DNA of 25,192 bases from JAJZJT01 sp964610905 (GCA_964610905.1 CAZSYT010000041.1:1-25192); one strand, 5' to 3'; numbered from the stretch's first letter, positions 1 through 6,967 are shown. Made by a program: numbers and translations. Notes: generated from the letters alone by a model not told the origin.

Positions 1-754
1 TGCCGCCGCTGCCGCCGCTACCGCCGCCGGCACTCAGCGCGCCGCCACCACCGCCGCCACCGCCGCCTCCGGCCTCGGCGACCGTCACGCCGCCGACCAC
101 GAGCGAGGTGCCACCGCCACCGCCGCCGCCTGCCGACCCGCCGGCGCCACCGCCACCGCCACCGCCGCCGCCGCCGTTGAAGCCGCCGCTCTGGCCGCTG
201 CCTGCTCCACCCACCACGAGCGTGAGCGACGAACCGCCGCTCAGGCCCTTGAGGACGCCGGAGACCTTCCCGCCCGCGCCTCCCGACGCGCCGCCGGCGC
301 CCTCGAGGGTGACCGACACGGTCGACGTCGACGTCGCGATGTCGGGGGGCAAGGTCACCGTGTGGGTCCCCGGCCCGTACGTGCAGATGACCTCGGTCGC
401 GGGCTGGTCCGTTCCGCACCCCGTGTGCGTCGACACGGAGGCGGTCGTCCGTGCCGGCAGCGGGCCGGCCGGGACAGGCGGGCGGGCCGGGGCAGGTGGG
501 GCGCCGACGGGGGTCGAAAGCGGTGGCACGACGGCGACCACGGCGACGACCGTGCTGAGCACGAGCGGGGCCCAGCCGCTCCGCGTCCGGGGCACGGCGG
601 CGGCACCGAGACGCCGGGTGGTGCGGGAGGCGGCACGGGCAGCACGGCCGACGCGGTCCGCGGCAGCTCGGCTCGTGCGCCCGATGCTCGTCGACGCGCG
701 CCGTGGGACGTCGCGCGTGCTCGGTGGACGTGGGTCCGCCCCCTGGTGCCCCAT
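1..754 (-). CDS. Glycine-rich secreted/anchored protein, 3'-truncated by window edge
   Basis: The reading frame is open from an ATG at 752-754 (in-frame TAA just upstream at 767-769) to the left edge, so the C-terminus lies outside the window. The first ~50 residues are rich in Arg, Ala and Ser. They are followed by a hydrophobic stretch beginning WAPLVLSTVVAVVAVV, which looks like a signal peptide or membrane anchor. After a Pro/Ala linker come two cysteines (CGTDQPATEVIC) and a beta-type segment (YGPGTHTVTLPPDIATST). From about residue 150 the chain is almost pure Gly with Ala and Ser, including an uninterrupted run of 11 glycines. The segment before the Gly tract, ending TVSVTLEGAGG, resembles the entry into glycine-rich surface-protein domains. 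An alternative GTG start at 595 would give a classic short signal peptide. No function can be assigned. Frames on the opposite strand here are shadows of the Gly codons. Confidence 0.72.
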   Translation of the reverse strand, partial: MGHQGADPRPPSTRDVPRRASTSIGRTSRAAADRVGRAARAASRTTRRLGAAAVPRTRSGWAPLVLSTVVAVVAVVPPLSTPVGAPPAPARPPVPAGPLPARTTASVSTHTGCGTDQPATEVICTYGPGTHTVTLPPDIATSTSTVSVTLEGAGGASGGAGGKVSGVLKGLSGGSSLTLVVGGAGSGQSGGFNGGGGGGGGGGAGGSAGGGGGGGTSLVVGGVTVAEAGGGGGGGGGGALSAGGGSGGSGG

Positions 755-763
755 CGTCGCCGA

Positions 764-769
764 AGGTTA
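764..769 (-). promoter_or_regulatory. -10-like hexamer upstream of the Gly-rich gene
   Basis: Read on the minus strand this is TAACCT (TANNNT), ending 9 nt before the ATG at 754. A transcript from it would have almost no leader, and no Shine-Dalgarno sequence precedes the ATG. No convincing -35 element is visible. Confidence 0.3.
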
Positions 770-923
770 CTGCACCGCCTCCAGAATTTCCCGGAACGTG
801 GTCGCTTGGTCGGCGGAGCGTGGCCGGTGGTCACCTCATCGCGGTCGAAGGGTGGACGGAGCGTGGCCGGCGGTCGCCTCGGCGAGCGGCCGCACCGGAG
901 GACCGTCGCCGCAGCCCGGTCGG

Positions 924-1688
924 TCACTCATCGGTGACGGGGAGCGGTAGCGCTGCGGGGCGGCGCAGGTCGGGACTGCCCGCGCCGGGCACCGTGGCGA
1001 CGCCCGCGCCGGGCACCGACGGCTCGACCGTCGGCAGGGAGAGCCCCCGCTCCCGCCCGCGCCGGATCGCCGCCCGGCTGATCCTGAGGGTGACGACGAA
1101 CATCCCGGCGGTCACACCACCGAGGAGGATGGACGACGCGGCGAGGAACGCGGCGGTGGGCAGGACCACGGCGAGGAGGACCCGGAGCCCGGCCTCGACG
1201 ACGAAGCCGACGCCCCACAAGGCGGTGATGGTGCGGAACGTGCGCGGGCCCTCGTCGAACTCGTAGAGCGAGTCGAAGGCCGCGACGCGGGCGGGGTCGT
1301 CCCCGGCCGAGAGCGCCCGGCCGATGAAGAACATGAGCGGTCGCCGCCACGACAGCGACGTGAGGCACGCGAGGCCGAAGAGGAGGGTGAAGGCCGAGTC
1401 GCGCACCTTGAGGACGAAGGCGTTCCCGCCCAAGGAGACCGACGCCACGACGCCCACGACGAAGCCGAAGAGCACGATCATGCCGATGGGGTCGAGGCGA
1501 CGCCGACGCACCCACTGGACGGCCACCCAGGCGGCAGGGAAGGCGCCGGCGATCATGAGGGCCTCGGCGTCGCTGCCGACATGGCGGCGGACGAAGGTGT
1601 AGACGACGAAGGGCACCACCCCGCCGCCGACGGCGCTCGGCAGCATCGCCCGCACTGACGGCGGGCCGGGCTCCCACTCCTTGGTCAC
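924..1688 (-). CDS. VC0807-family integral membrane protein
   Basis: 254 aa from a GTG at 1688, preceded by GGAGGGGAC on the minus strand; this ribosome-binding site rejects the upstream extension, which is Pro/Arg-rich shadow. The protein has about six hydrophobic helices: LPSAVGGGVVPFVVYTFV, LMIAGAFPAAWVAVQWV, DPIGMIVLFGFVVGVVASV, FTLLFGLACLTSL, and two near residues 165-210. The family signatures seen are the opening PSVRAMLPS, WRRPLMFFIGR near the middle, a GDDPARVAAFDSLYE loop and the ITALWGVGFVVEAGLRV helix. This is the layout of the VC0807 family of unknown function in the inner membrane. The C-terminal ~40 residues are a charged then Pro/Gly/Ala tail. It is a single gene with 169 bp before the next minus-strand gene. 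The family is confident, the role unknown. Confidence 0.8.
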   Translation of the reverse strand: MTKEWEPGPPSVRAMLPSAVGGGVVPFVVYTFVRRHVGSDAEALMIAGAFPAAWVAVQWVRRRRLDPIGMIVLFGFVVGVVASVSLGGNAFVLKVRDSAFTLLFGLACLTSLSWRRPLMFFIGRALSAGDDPARVAAFDSLYEFDEGPRTFRTITALWGVGFVVEAGLRVLLAVVLPTAAFLAASSILLGGVTAGMFVVTLRISRAAIRRGRERGLSLPTVEPSVPGAGVATVPGAGSPDLRRPAALPLPVTDE

Positions 1689-1697
1689 GTCCCCTCC
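1689..1697 (-). promoter_or_regulatory. Ribosome-binding site fixing the VC0807 start
   Basis: The minus strand reads GGAGGGGAC directly before the GTG at 1688. It decides between this start and the upstream in-frame ATG at 1988, which has no such site and would add a low-complexity leader. Confidence 0.6.
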
Positions 1698-1927
1698 AGC
1701 CGCCTCGACGCTCGGGCGGCGCACGGTGCCCAGGGCCCGGCGCGGCACCCACCGCCCCGCCGCGCCCGTCGGCCGCACCAGGGTACCCGCGACCCCCTGC
1801 GCCCGTCCGTCGGGGGGCGGCGCCGCCGGGCCGACGCCGCGTCGCCGACGGATGGCGGTCCGTGGTCCACGGGGGCCCGCGGTCGGGGCGGTCGACCGGG
1901 TCCCCCGATCCGGCGGCGGCGGGTGCC

Positions 1928-1933
1928 TACACT
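1928..1933 (+). promoter_or_regulatory. -10-like hexamer for the MDMPI-like gene
   Basis: TACACT (TANNNT) lies 47 nt before the ATG at 1981. A Shine-Dalgarno-like GAGAGGGAGGGG lies between them. No clear -35 element is present. Confidence 0.3.
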
Positions 1934-1980
1934 GCCGGCCAGCCGATCTGCTTCGGCGGTGCGCGAGAGAGGGAGGGGCG

Positions 1981-2664
1981 ATGGGCACGGTGGCCGACGC
2001 CTACGCCGGGTGCCGACTGCGGATCGGCGCCCTGGTCCGGGGTCTCGACGCAGGGACGGCGTCGCGGCCCGTCGCCGCGTGCCCGGCCTGGTCGGTCGCC
2101 GACGTCGTCGCCCACCTCGCCGGCGTGGTCGACGACGCCCTCCACGGTCGTCTCGACGGGGTGACGACCGAGCGGTGGACGGCGGCCCAGGTCGACGCCC
2201 GACGTGGCCGGTCGGCACCCGACCTGGTGGACGAGTGGGACGCGCAGGCGCCGAGGTTCGAGTCGCTGCTCGACGTGGTCGGCGACGCGGGACGCCAGGC
2301 CGTCACCGACGCCGTCACGCACGAGCACGACCTGCGGGCCGCGCTCGCCGTGCCGGGCGCCCGGGGCTCCGACGCCGTCGGGATCGGGCTGGGCTTCGTC
2401 GCTCCCCAGGTCGTCGAGGCCGCGCACGCCGCCGGGCGGGCGCTCCGCGTGGAGGTCGACGGGGGCCCGGTGATCGGGCCCGGCGACGCCGAGGTCGTGG
2501 TGCAGGGTCGCCCCTTCGAGCTGTTGCGGGCGATGACCGGTCGGCGCACGACCGCCCAGCTCCGCGAGCTGCGCTGGCTCGGCGATCCCGAGGGCGTCCT
2601 CGACGCCTTCGCCCACGGGCCCTTCAGCTTCCCGGACGTGCCCGTCGAGGACGCTGCGGGCTGA
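1981..2664 (+). CDS. Maleylpyruvate isomerase-family mycothiol-dependent (DinB-like) enzyme
   Basis: 227 aa from an ATG preceded by GAGAGGGAGGGGCG. The N-terminal part (residues ~5-150) has the four-helix DinB/MDMPI pattern: CPAWSVADVVAHLAG near residues 34-48, then a long helical region and VTDAVTHEHDLRAAL near 108-122. His45 and the D110-x3-H114 pair sit where the metal ligands of mycothiol-dependent maleylpyruvate isomerase are expected (His, Glu-x3-His). Here the acidic ligand would be Asp rather than Glu. The second half has the small alpha/beta C-terminal domain seen in TIGR03083-type proteins (EVVVQGRPFELLRAMTGRR). Members are metal-dependent and thought to use mycothiol, the actinobacterial thiol. 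The actual substrate is unknown, and no aromatic-degradation genes are nearby. Confidence 0.82.
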   Translation: MGTVADAYAGCRLRIGALVRGLDAGTASRPVAACPAWSVADVVAHLAGVVDDALHGRLDGVTTERWTAAQVDARRGRSAPDLVDEWDAQAPRFESLLDVVGDAGRQAVTDAVTHEHDLRAALAVPGARGSDAVGIGLGFVAPQVVEAAHAAGRALRVEVDGGPVIGPGDAEVVVQGRPFELLRAMTGRRTTAQLRELRWLGDPEGVLDAFAHGPFSFPDVPVEDAAG

Positions 2665-2667
2665 GCA

Positions 2668-2682
2668 GCCGAGCCCCTCGGC
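2668..2682 (+). terminator. Short hairpin after the MDMPI-like gene
   Basis: GCCGAG, 3-nt loop CCC, CTCGGC gives a perfect 6-bp stem starting 4 nt after the stop codon. There is no T-tract. It may act as a weak or factor-dependent terminator, or be chance in this GC-rich DNA. Confidence 0.3.
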
Positions 2683-2771
2683 GGTCCTCCGCGGCCGGTC
2701 GAGCGGGTCGCCCGGCCGGGTCCGGGCCGGGTCCGAGCAGCCCGGACGGCGCGTCGCGACGCACGGCGCCC

Positions 2772-2777
2772 TACGAT
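2772..2777 (+). promoter_or_regulatory. -10-like hexamer upstream of the universal stress gene
   Basis: TACGAT (TANNNT) lies 90 nt before the ATG at 2868, giving a leader of roughly 85 nt. No clear -35 box is visible. Confidence 0.25.
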
Positions 2778-2867
2778 CCGGTGTGGGAGCACCGGACGGG
2801 CCGGTGCACCACCTGGCGGGGGCGGGCAGGGACCGCACCGCAGCGACGAACGAGCAAGGGAGCGCCG

Positions 2868-3305
2868 ATGTACCAGCGCATCGTGGTCGGGACCGACGGT
2901 TCCGAGTCGGCAGGCAAGGCCGTGGAGACCGCGGCGGACATCGCCCGGTCGTGGGGAGCGGCGATCCACGTGGTCACCGCCTATCGCCCCTCGGACCCCG
3001 GCATGGGGAGCTTCGCCGGCGCGGCCCTCGCCGACTCGGACGCCGATCGCCTCCTGAAGGAGGAGGCGGCACGCCAGATCGCCCGCGAGGCGGTCGGGCA
3101 GTGGTGCGAGGGACTGTCGGCCGAGGCCCACGCCGTCGGCGAGGACGCCGCCGACGCCATCCTCGGGACCGCCCAGGCTGTCGACGCCGACCTCATCGTC
3201 GTGGGCAGCCGGGGGATGCGCGGAGCGAGGCGCTTCCTGGGCAGCGTCCCCAACTCGGTGTGCCACGGAGCCGAGTGCGCCGTGCTGGTCGTCAAGACCG
3301 ACTAG
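2868..3305 (+). CDS. Universal stress protein (UspA family)
   Basis: 145 aa from an ATG with an AAGGGAG purine tract about 6 nt upstream. It is a single Usp domain of normal length. Residues 1-12 (MYQRIVVGTDGS) form the first beta strand and the Asp/Ser turn. Residues ~25-45 give a helix followed by AAIHVVTAY. The C-terminal ADLIVVGSRGMRGARRFLGSVPNSV carries the G-x2-G-x9-G(S/T) ATP-binding pattern, so this is probably an ATP-binding type. The last strand is CAVLVVKTD. Such proteins are cytoplasmic and induced by stress, starvation or hypoxia. It stands alone, followed by a hairpin, and its leader suggests its own promoter. Confidence 0.92.
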   Translation: MYQRIVVGTDGSESAGKAVETAADIARSWGAAIHVVTAYRPSDPGMGSFAGAALADSDADRLLKEEAARQIAREAVGQWCEGLSAEAHAVGEDAADAILGTAQAVDADLIVVGSRGMRGARRFLGSVPNSVCHGAECAVLVVKTD

Positions 3306-3349
3306 CGGCCGGCGAGGAGCTCGGACCCACCGGGCCCTCGCCGTGGCCG
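3306..3349 (+). terminator. Hairpin terminator candidate after the universal stress gene
   Basis: CGGCCGGCGAGG pairs with CCTCGCC-GT-GGCCG across an 18-nt loop: 12 bp with a 2-nt bulge, starting directly after the TAG stop. There is no T-tract, as is common in high-GC actinobacteria. It separates the stress gene from the Nmad3-like gene. Confidence 0.4.
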
Positions 3350-3369
3350 GGCGCCCGAGCGCCGGCCCC

Positions 3370-4296
3370 GTGAAGGTCGTCCTGTCGCGCAAGGGGTTCG
3401 ACTCGTCGGCTGGCGGGGGCCCGAGCCCCGTCCTCCCCGACGGCACGATGGCCTCGCTGCCCGTGCCCGAGCAGCCGCCCTTCGCGGGGGGGAGCGTCTC
3501 CTACGAAGCCGTGGCTGTCGCCCCCGGGTGGACGGCCGGCAGCCTGGCCCGGGCGCTCGGCACGGACGACGCCGTGCTGGCCCGGGGCGCGCACCTCGAC
3601 CCGGACCTCGACGCCGCGGCGCGTCCCCGCCCCGCCGGATGGCGCCCGGTCTTCGGCCAGGCCGGCGCGGCGGCGGCCCACCTCTCCAACCAGGGCGTCG
3701 GCGTCGGGGACACGTTCGTGTTCTGGGGCCTGTTCCGCCACACCGTCGTCACGGACGGCGCGCTGTCGTGGGACCGGTCGCGCCCGGCCTTCCACGCCGT
3801 CTTCGGCTGGCTCGCCGTCGGCGCCGTGGTCCACCTGGCACGGGGGGACGCCGCGCCCACCTGGGCCGTCGACCACCCGCACGTCGCCGCGCGGAGCCGC
3901 GCCGCCAACACCCTCTACGTGGCCGCCGAGCGGGGCCCGGGCGGGCTGCCCGGCGGAGGGCGCCTGGCGTGGGACGACGTCCTGCGGCTGAGCCTCCCCG
4001 AGGGACCCCGATCGTCGTGGGAGCTCCCGCTGGCGTGCCACCCCGACCACGGCGGTGCGGAGCTCACCTACCACCGTGACCGGTCGCGCTGGGGCGAGGC
4101 CGACGGCCGGGCGAGGCTGCGCGCCGTCCCACGTGGCCAGGAGTTCGTGGTCGAGGCCGCTCCGGGGTGGTCGGCGTGGCTCGAGCGCGTGCTGGCGGCC
4201 GGCGCCCGTCCGGCCCGGGCGAGCCCGGGCGAGCCTGCGCCCGGGACGGGTGCACGTCCGCTCCCCGCCCTCAGGCCGACTCGGCCGCCGCCTTGA
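3370..4296 (+). CDS. Nmad3-like protein (nucleotide modification associated domain 3)
   Basis: 308 aa from a GTG at 3370. The start is chosen because the family begins with the strand VKVVLSRKGFDSS; no strong Shine-Dalgarno is present. Hallmarks in order are LSRKGFDSSAGGGPSPVLPDG (residues ~5-25), HLDPDLD (~79), WRPVFGQAGAAAAHL (~95-110), NQGVGVGDTFVFWGLFR (~112-128), a HAVFGWLAVGAVVHL strand-helix and WAVDHPHV. I recognise this as the Nmad3 family, proposed from gene-neighbourhood analysis to take part in DNA base modification in phages and bacteria; the chemistry is untested. No methylase, glycosyltransferase, kinase or phage gene is adjacent, so the usual modification-cluster context is missing. 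The last ~45 residues are a Pro/Arg tail, and the 3' end overlaps the convergent SRPBCC gene by 26 bp. The family call rests on remembered motifs, without a search. Confidence 0.72.
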   Translation: MKVVLSRKGFDSSAGGGPSPVLPDGTMASLPVPEQPPFAGGSVSYEAVAVAPGWTAGSLARALGTDDAVLARGAHLDPDLDAAARPRPAGWRPVFGQAGAAAAHLSNQGVGVGDTFVFWGLFRHTVVTDGALSWDRSRPAFHAVFGWLAVGAVVHLARGDAAPTWAVDHPHVAARSRAANTLYVAAERGPGGLPGGGRLAWDDVLRLSLPEGPRSSWELPLACHPDHGGAELTYHRDRSRWGEADGRARLRAVPRGQEFVVEAAPGWSAWLERVLAAGARPARASPGEPAPGTGARPLPALRPTRPPP

Positions 4297-4735
4297 TGGC
4301 GGCCAAGGTCTGCGGGATGCCCGTGCGGGCCGCCTCCTCGCGGGCGGCGACCTCGGCGGGGGCGGCGTCGCCGAAGCGCTCGTCGAACCGGGCGAGCCCG
4401 TCAGGGAGGAACTCCCACGACTCGGTCACCTCCGTCCCGCCTTCGACCGGGGTGAAGGAGTACCCCCATCGGACGAACGACCCTCCGACCACGAAGGCGA
4501 ACTCGCGGCCGCGCTCGGCCGCGACGACCTGCGAGCGCGTCTCCCAGGTCCGCTCGGGCGTGACGTTGCGACCGGTGAACCAGTCCCCGGGCCTGGCGCT
4601 CGCACCCTCGTCCCACCAGCACGCAGTGCACACCGGGCTCCACTCGCCCATCCGGGTGACGTCGGCGACCAGGTCGTAGACGAGCTCGGGCGGGCGTCCG
4701 ACGACGATCGACGCGGAGAAGGACGGGTTGGCCAT
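4271..4735 (-). CDS. SRPBCC / polyketide-cyclase-like lipid-binding protein
   Basis: 154 aa from an ATG at 4735. The START/Bet v1-like order is clear: FSASIVVGRPPELVYDLVADVTRMGEWSP at residues ~5-35 (first strand, helix and the D-x2-R-x-G-E-W-S-P turn), then central antiparallel strands (WETRSQVVAAERGREFAFVVG, RWGYSFTPVEGGTEVTESWEF), then a long C-terminal helix of RFDERFGDAAPAEVAAREEAARTGIPQTLAAIKAAAES. CTACWWDEG and a W-F-T-G-R-N segment form the loop region. Proteins of this type bind hydrophobic ligands, and a few are cyclases or hydrolases; the ligand here cannot be inferred. It is divergent from the AttH-like gene across 90 bp and convergent with the Nmad3-like gene. A -10-like GATACT 6 nt before the ATG suggests leaderless expression. 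Confidence 0.85.
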   Translation of the reverse strand: MANPSFSASIVVGRPPELVYDLVADVTRMGEWSPVCTACWWDEGASARPGDWFTGRNVTPERTWETRSQVVAAERGREFAFVVGGSFVRWGYSFTPVEGGTEVTESWEFLPDGLARFDERFGDAAPAEVAAREEAARTGIPQTLAAIKAAAESA

Positions 4736-4741
4736 CCCGCC

Positions 4742-4747
4742 AGTATC
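4742..4747 (-). promoter_or_regulatory. -10-like hexamer for leaderless SRPBCC transcript
   Basis: GATACT on the minus strand is separated by 6 nt (GGCGGG) from the ATG, so transcription would begin at the start codon. The same 6-nt spacing is seen before ppk1 and before the 27-aa ORF at 14063. Confidence 0.4.
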
Positions 4748-4777
4748 GCCGCTCGGCGCCGGCCCGACCCGGCGGGC

Positions 4778-4817
4778 GCCGGCCGGCCATGGCAGGTGCC
4801 GGCCGGCCATGGCAGGA
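4778..4817. repeat. Two tandem copies of a 20-bp unit in a divergent promoter region
   Basis: The unit GCCGGCCGGCCATGGCAGG plus T or A occurs at 4778-4797 and 4798-4817. Each copy contains the palindrome GCCATGGC and overlapping GGCCGGCC. The pair ends at the likely ribosome-binding AGGA (4814-4817) of the AttH-like gene, so it could be an operator or a recent duplication. Confidence 0.7.
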
Positions 4818-4825
4818 TCGGCAGC

Positions 4826-5827
4826 GTGCCGCCGCTGACCGCCATGGACGAGCACCTCGCCCACCAGCTCCCCGAGCCGCTGCCGAACGTGCAGACGCAC
4901 CACCCGCACTGGCGCGAGAGCTACTTCTTCGTAGCGCACCGCCCCGACACCCTCGGGGACCTCGTCATCCTCACGATGGCCACCTACCCCCAGCGCGGAG
5001 AGCTCGACTCGCTGCAGATGGGACGGGTCGCCGGGGTCCCCGTGCTCGGCCGGCACGCCCGGCCCTTCGGCGACGACCCCCACACCCCCGACGTGGGTGC
5101 GGCACGTGTCGAGATCGTGCGTCCCTTCGAGGAGGTCCACCTGTGGGCCGACCCCGAGCGTTGCGAGCTCGGGATGGACCTCACCTTCCGAGCCCGGACC
5201 CGCCCCTACGGACTGCGTCGGGGCACGATGCGCTGCGGGGACGAGCTCGTCTGGGACCAGAGCCACTTCTTCCAGTCGGGCACCTACCAGGGCACCTACC
5301 AGGTCGGCGACGCCGTCACCGAGGTCGACGGCTGGTGGGGCCAGCGCGACCACTCGTGGGGCGTCCGCGACCACGGGCGCTGCCCGCTCTGGTTGTGGCT
5401 GCAGGTGCAGCTGCCCGACGGCTTCCTCGGCGTGTGGCACTGGGAGCTGGCCAACGGCGCCCGCGTCTACACCGACGGGTGCTGGGCACCGTCGGACGGC
5501 GGCGACCCCGTCCCGCTCGTCGACTTCGCCCACGACTTCGCGTGGGCCGACGACGCTGGCGCGCCGGTCGCCTACGGGCGCGACGGCGCCGGCGTGGCCG
5601 GGCTCCGCGGGACAGCGGCGTTCACCCTCGAGGGCGGGCGCCGAGTGACCGTCGAGGCTGACGGCCACTTCGCCCGCCCCTACGAGCCGTTCCACCGCGG
5701 CGGGCTCAACCAGGTGCGGGTCACGACCGACGACGGGCGCTCCGGGACGGCGATCTTCGAGGTGACCGGGGCACGGCACCATCGCTACTTCCCCGACACC
5801 GTCGTCGACGGGGACCTTCCTGCGTGA
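4826..5827 (+). CDS. AttH/CrtC-like (hydroxyneurosporene synthase-like) protein
   Basis: 333 aa from a GTG at 4826, chosen because AGGA lies 8 nt upstream; an in-frame ATG at 4844 is the alternative. The chain is rich in Trp, Asp, His and beta-type segments, without signal peptide or membrane helices. Seen in order: HHPHWRESYFFVAHRP (~25-40), EIVRPFEEVHLWAD (~95), DQSHFFQSGTYQGTYQVGD (~145-163), the hallmark GWWGQRDHSWGVRDHG (~168-184), WLWLQVQLPDGFLGVWHWE and RVTVEADGHFARPYEPFHRGGLNQ. This matches the lipocalin-like two-domain proteins related to CrtC hydratase and AttH. A hydration or lipid-related role is possible but unproven. The stop overlaps the next start (GTGA), so it is made together with the kinase-like protein. 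Confidence 0.68.
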   Translation: MPPLTAMDEHLAHQLPEPLPNVQTHHPHWRESYFFVAHRPDTLGDLVILTMATYPQRGELDSLQMGRVAGVPVLGRHARPFGDDPHTPDVGAARVEIVRPFEEVHLWADPERCELGMDLTFRARTRPYGLRRGTMRCGDELVWDQSHFFQSGTYQGTYQVGDAVTEVDGWWGQRDHSWGVRDHGRCPLWLWLQVQLPDGFLGVWHWELANGARVYTDGCWAPSDGGDPVPLVDFAHDFAWADDAGAPVAYGRDGAGVAGLRGTAAFTLEGGRRVTVEADGHFARPYEPFHRGGLNQVRVTTDDGRSGTAIFEVTGARHHRYFPDTVVDGDLPA

Positions 5828-6942
5828 CGATCCCCGCCTCACCGGACGAGCTCGACCCCGCCTGGCTCACCGAGACGCTGGGCGAGGCCGGTGTGCTCGG
5901 CGGCGCCCAGGTGGCGGCGGTCGAGCGCACGCCCATCGGCACGGGGCAGATGTGCGACACCTTCCGGCTCGGCCTCGCCTACGACCGGCCGACCGACGCG
6001 CCGGCCTCGGTGGTCGCCAAGGTGCCGGCGGCCTCCGAGTCCAGCCGGCAGGCTGCACTGGCCCTCCGCTGCTACGAGATCGAGGTCCGCTTCTACCAGC
6101 AGCTGGCGGGCACCCTGCCCGTCCGGACCCCCCGGGCCTTCCGCGCCGAGATCGGCGCGGCCAGCACCGACTTCGTCCTCGTCGTCGAGGACCTTGCCCC
6201 GGGCCACGTCGGCGACCAGCTCGCCGGCTGCACGTCGGGGGAGGCGGCGGCAGCTGTCGACGAGCTCGTCCTCCTCCACGCCCCGCGCTGGGGAGACCCC
6301 TCGCTCGCCGAGCTCGAGTGGCTGCACCGCGACCCAGAGGGCTCGCGCCAGTTCCTCCTCGGCCTGCTCCCCCAGCTGTGGGACGGGTTCCGGGCCCGCT
6401 ACGGCGAGCGCGTCGCTCCCGACGTCCACCGGGCCGGCGACGCGCTCTTCGGCCGGCTCGAGGCCTACCTGTGCGCCGACGCCGGTCCGTCGACCGTGAC
6501 GCACGGCGACTACCGGCTCGACAACCTCCTCTTCGGCAGCGACCCGGGGCGTGCTGGCGGCGGGGGCGCCACCGTCCGGTCCGATGGCGCGGCGGCCGGT
6601 CGGGTCGCCGTCCTCGACTGGCAGACCGCCGGCCACGGCCCGGGGCTCGCCGACGTGGCCTACTTCATCGGTGCAGGGCTCCTCCCCGAGGACCGTCGAG
6701 CCTACGAGCACGACCTCGTCCGGCGCTACCACCGCGGCCTCGTGGCGGCCGGGGTGCCCGACTACCCGTGGGAGCGCTGCTGGTCCGCCTACCGACGGGG
6801 CAGCTGGTCGGGGCTCGTGATGGCCGTCGCCGCGTCGATGCTCGTCGAGCGGACCGAGCGCGGGGACGACATGTTCCTGGCCATGGCCGAGCGCCACGCC
6901 CGGCACGCCCTCGACCTCGACGCCGCCGCCGTCATCGGCTGA
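5824..6942 (+). CDS. Aminoglycoside-phosphotransferase-fold small-molecule kinase
   Basis: 372 aa from the GTG at 5824, which overlaps the upstream stop by 4 nt (GTGA), implying translational coupling. Kinase features: an N-lobe with VVAKVPA (Lys66, ATP anchor) and a following ALRCYEIEVRFYQQL helix carrying the paired Glu; the hinge FVLVVEDLAP (~117-126); the catalytic loop HGDYRLDNLLF (His227, Asp229, Asn234); and the metal-binding VAVLDWQTAGHGPGLADVAYF (Asp265). This belongs to the APH/ecdysteroid-kinase-like superfamily that phosphorylates hydroxyl groups of small molecules. It is unlikely to be a true resistance gene, because its partner is an AttH/CrtC-like protein. A low-complexity Gly/Ala insert (~243-259) interrupts the segment between Asn234 and Asp265. 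The substrate is unknown; a hydroxylated lipid or terpenoid fits the pairing. Confidence 0.8.
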   Translation: MTIPASPDELDPAWLTETLGEAGVLGGAQVAAVERTPIGTGQMCDTFRLGLAYDRPTDAPASVVAKVPAASESSRQAALALRCYEIEVRFYQQLAGTLPVRTPRAFRAEIGAASTDFVLVVEDLAPGHVGDQLAGCTSGEAAAAVDELVLLHAPRWGDPSLAELEWLHRDPEGSRQFLLGLLPQLWDGFRARYGERVAPDVHRAGDALFGRLEAYLCADAGPSTVTHGDYRLDNLLFGSDPGRAGGGGATVRSDGAAAGRVAVLDWQTAGHGPGLADVAYFIGAGLLPEDRRAYEHDLVRRYHRGLVAAGVPDYPWERCWSAYRRGSWSGLVMAVAASMLVERTERGDDMFLAMAERHARHALDLDAAAVIG

Positions 6943-6948
6943 CGGCCG

Positions 6949-6967
6949 GGACCGCCGTCGGCGGTCC
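6949..6967 (+). terminator. Strong hairpin after the AttH-like/kinase pair
   Basis: GGACCGCC, 3-nt loop GTC, GGCGGTCC is a perfect 8-bp stem starting 7 nt after the stop. With a single bulged G it extends by three further pairs (GCC...GGC). No T-tract is present. The ~200 bp from here to the next ORF hold nothing else I recognise. Confidence 0.5.

Noticed and set aside
1..754. PE_PGRS-type mycobacterial protein
   Set aside because: The N-terminus has no PE domain; only the glycine richness is shared.
108..950. Proline-rich protein on the plus strand
   Set aside because: It is the complement of the glycine-rich minus-strand gene (GGC/GGT read backwards as Pro/Ala). The minus strand has a signal-like segment and sensible domain order.
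4271..5842. Fusion of a long N-terminal region to the SRPBCC protein on the minus strand
   Set aside because: The upstream part is antisense to the AttH-like gene. The SRPBCC protein has its own ATG at 4735 with a -10 element.
5824..6942. Aminoglycoside resistance gene
   Set aside because: It has the APH fold only; the coupling to an AttH/CrtC-like gene and the ecdysteroid-kinase-like hinge argue for a metabolic kinase.
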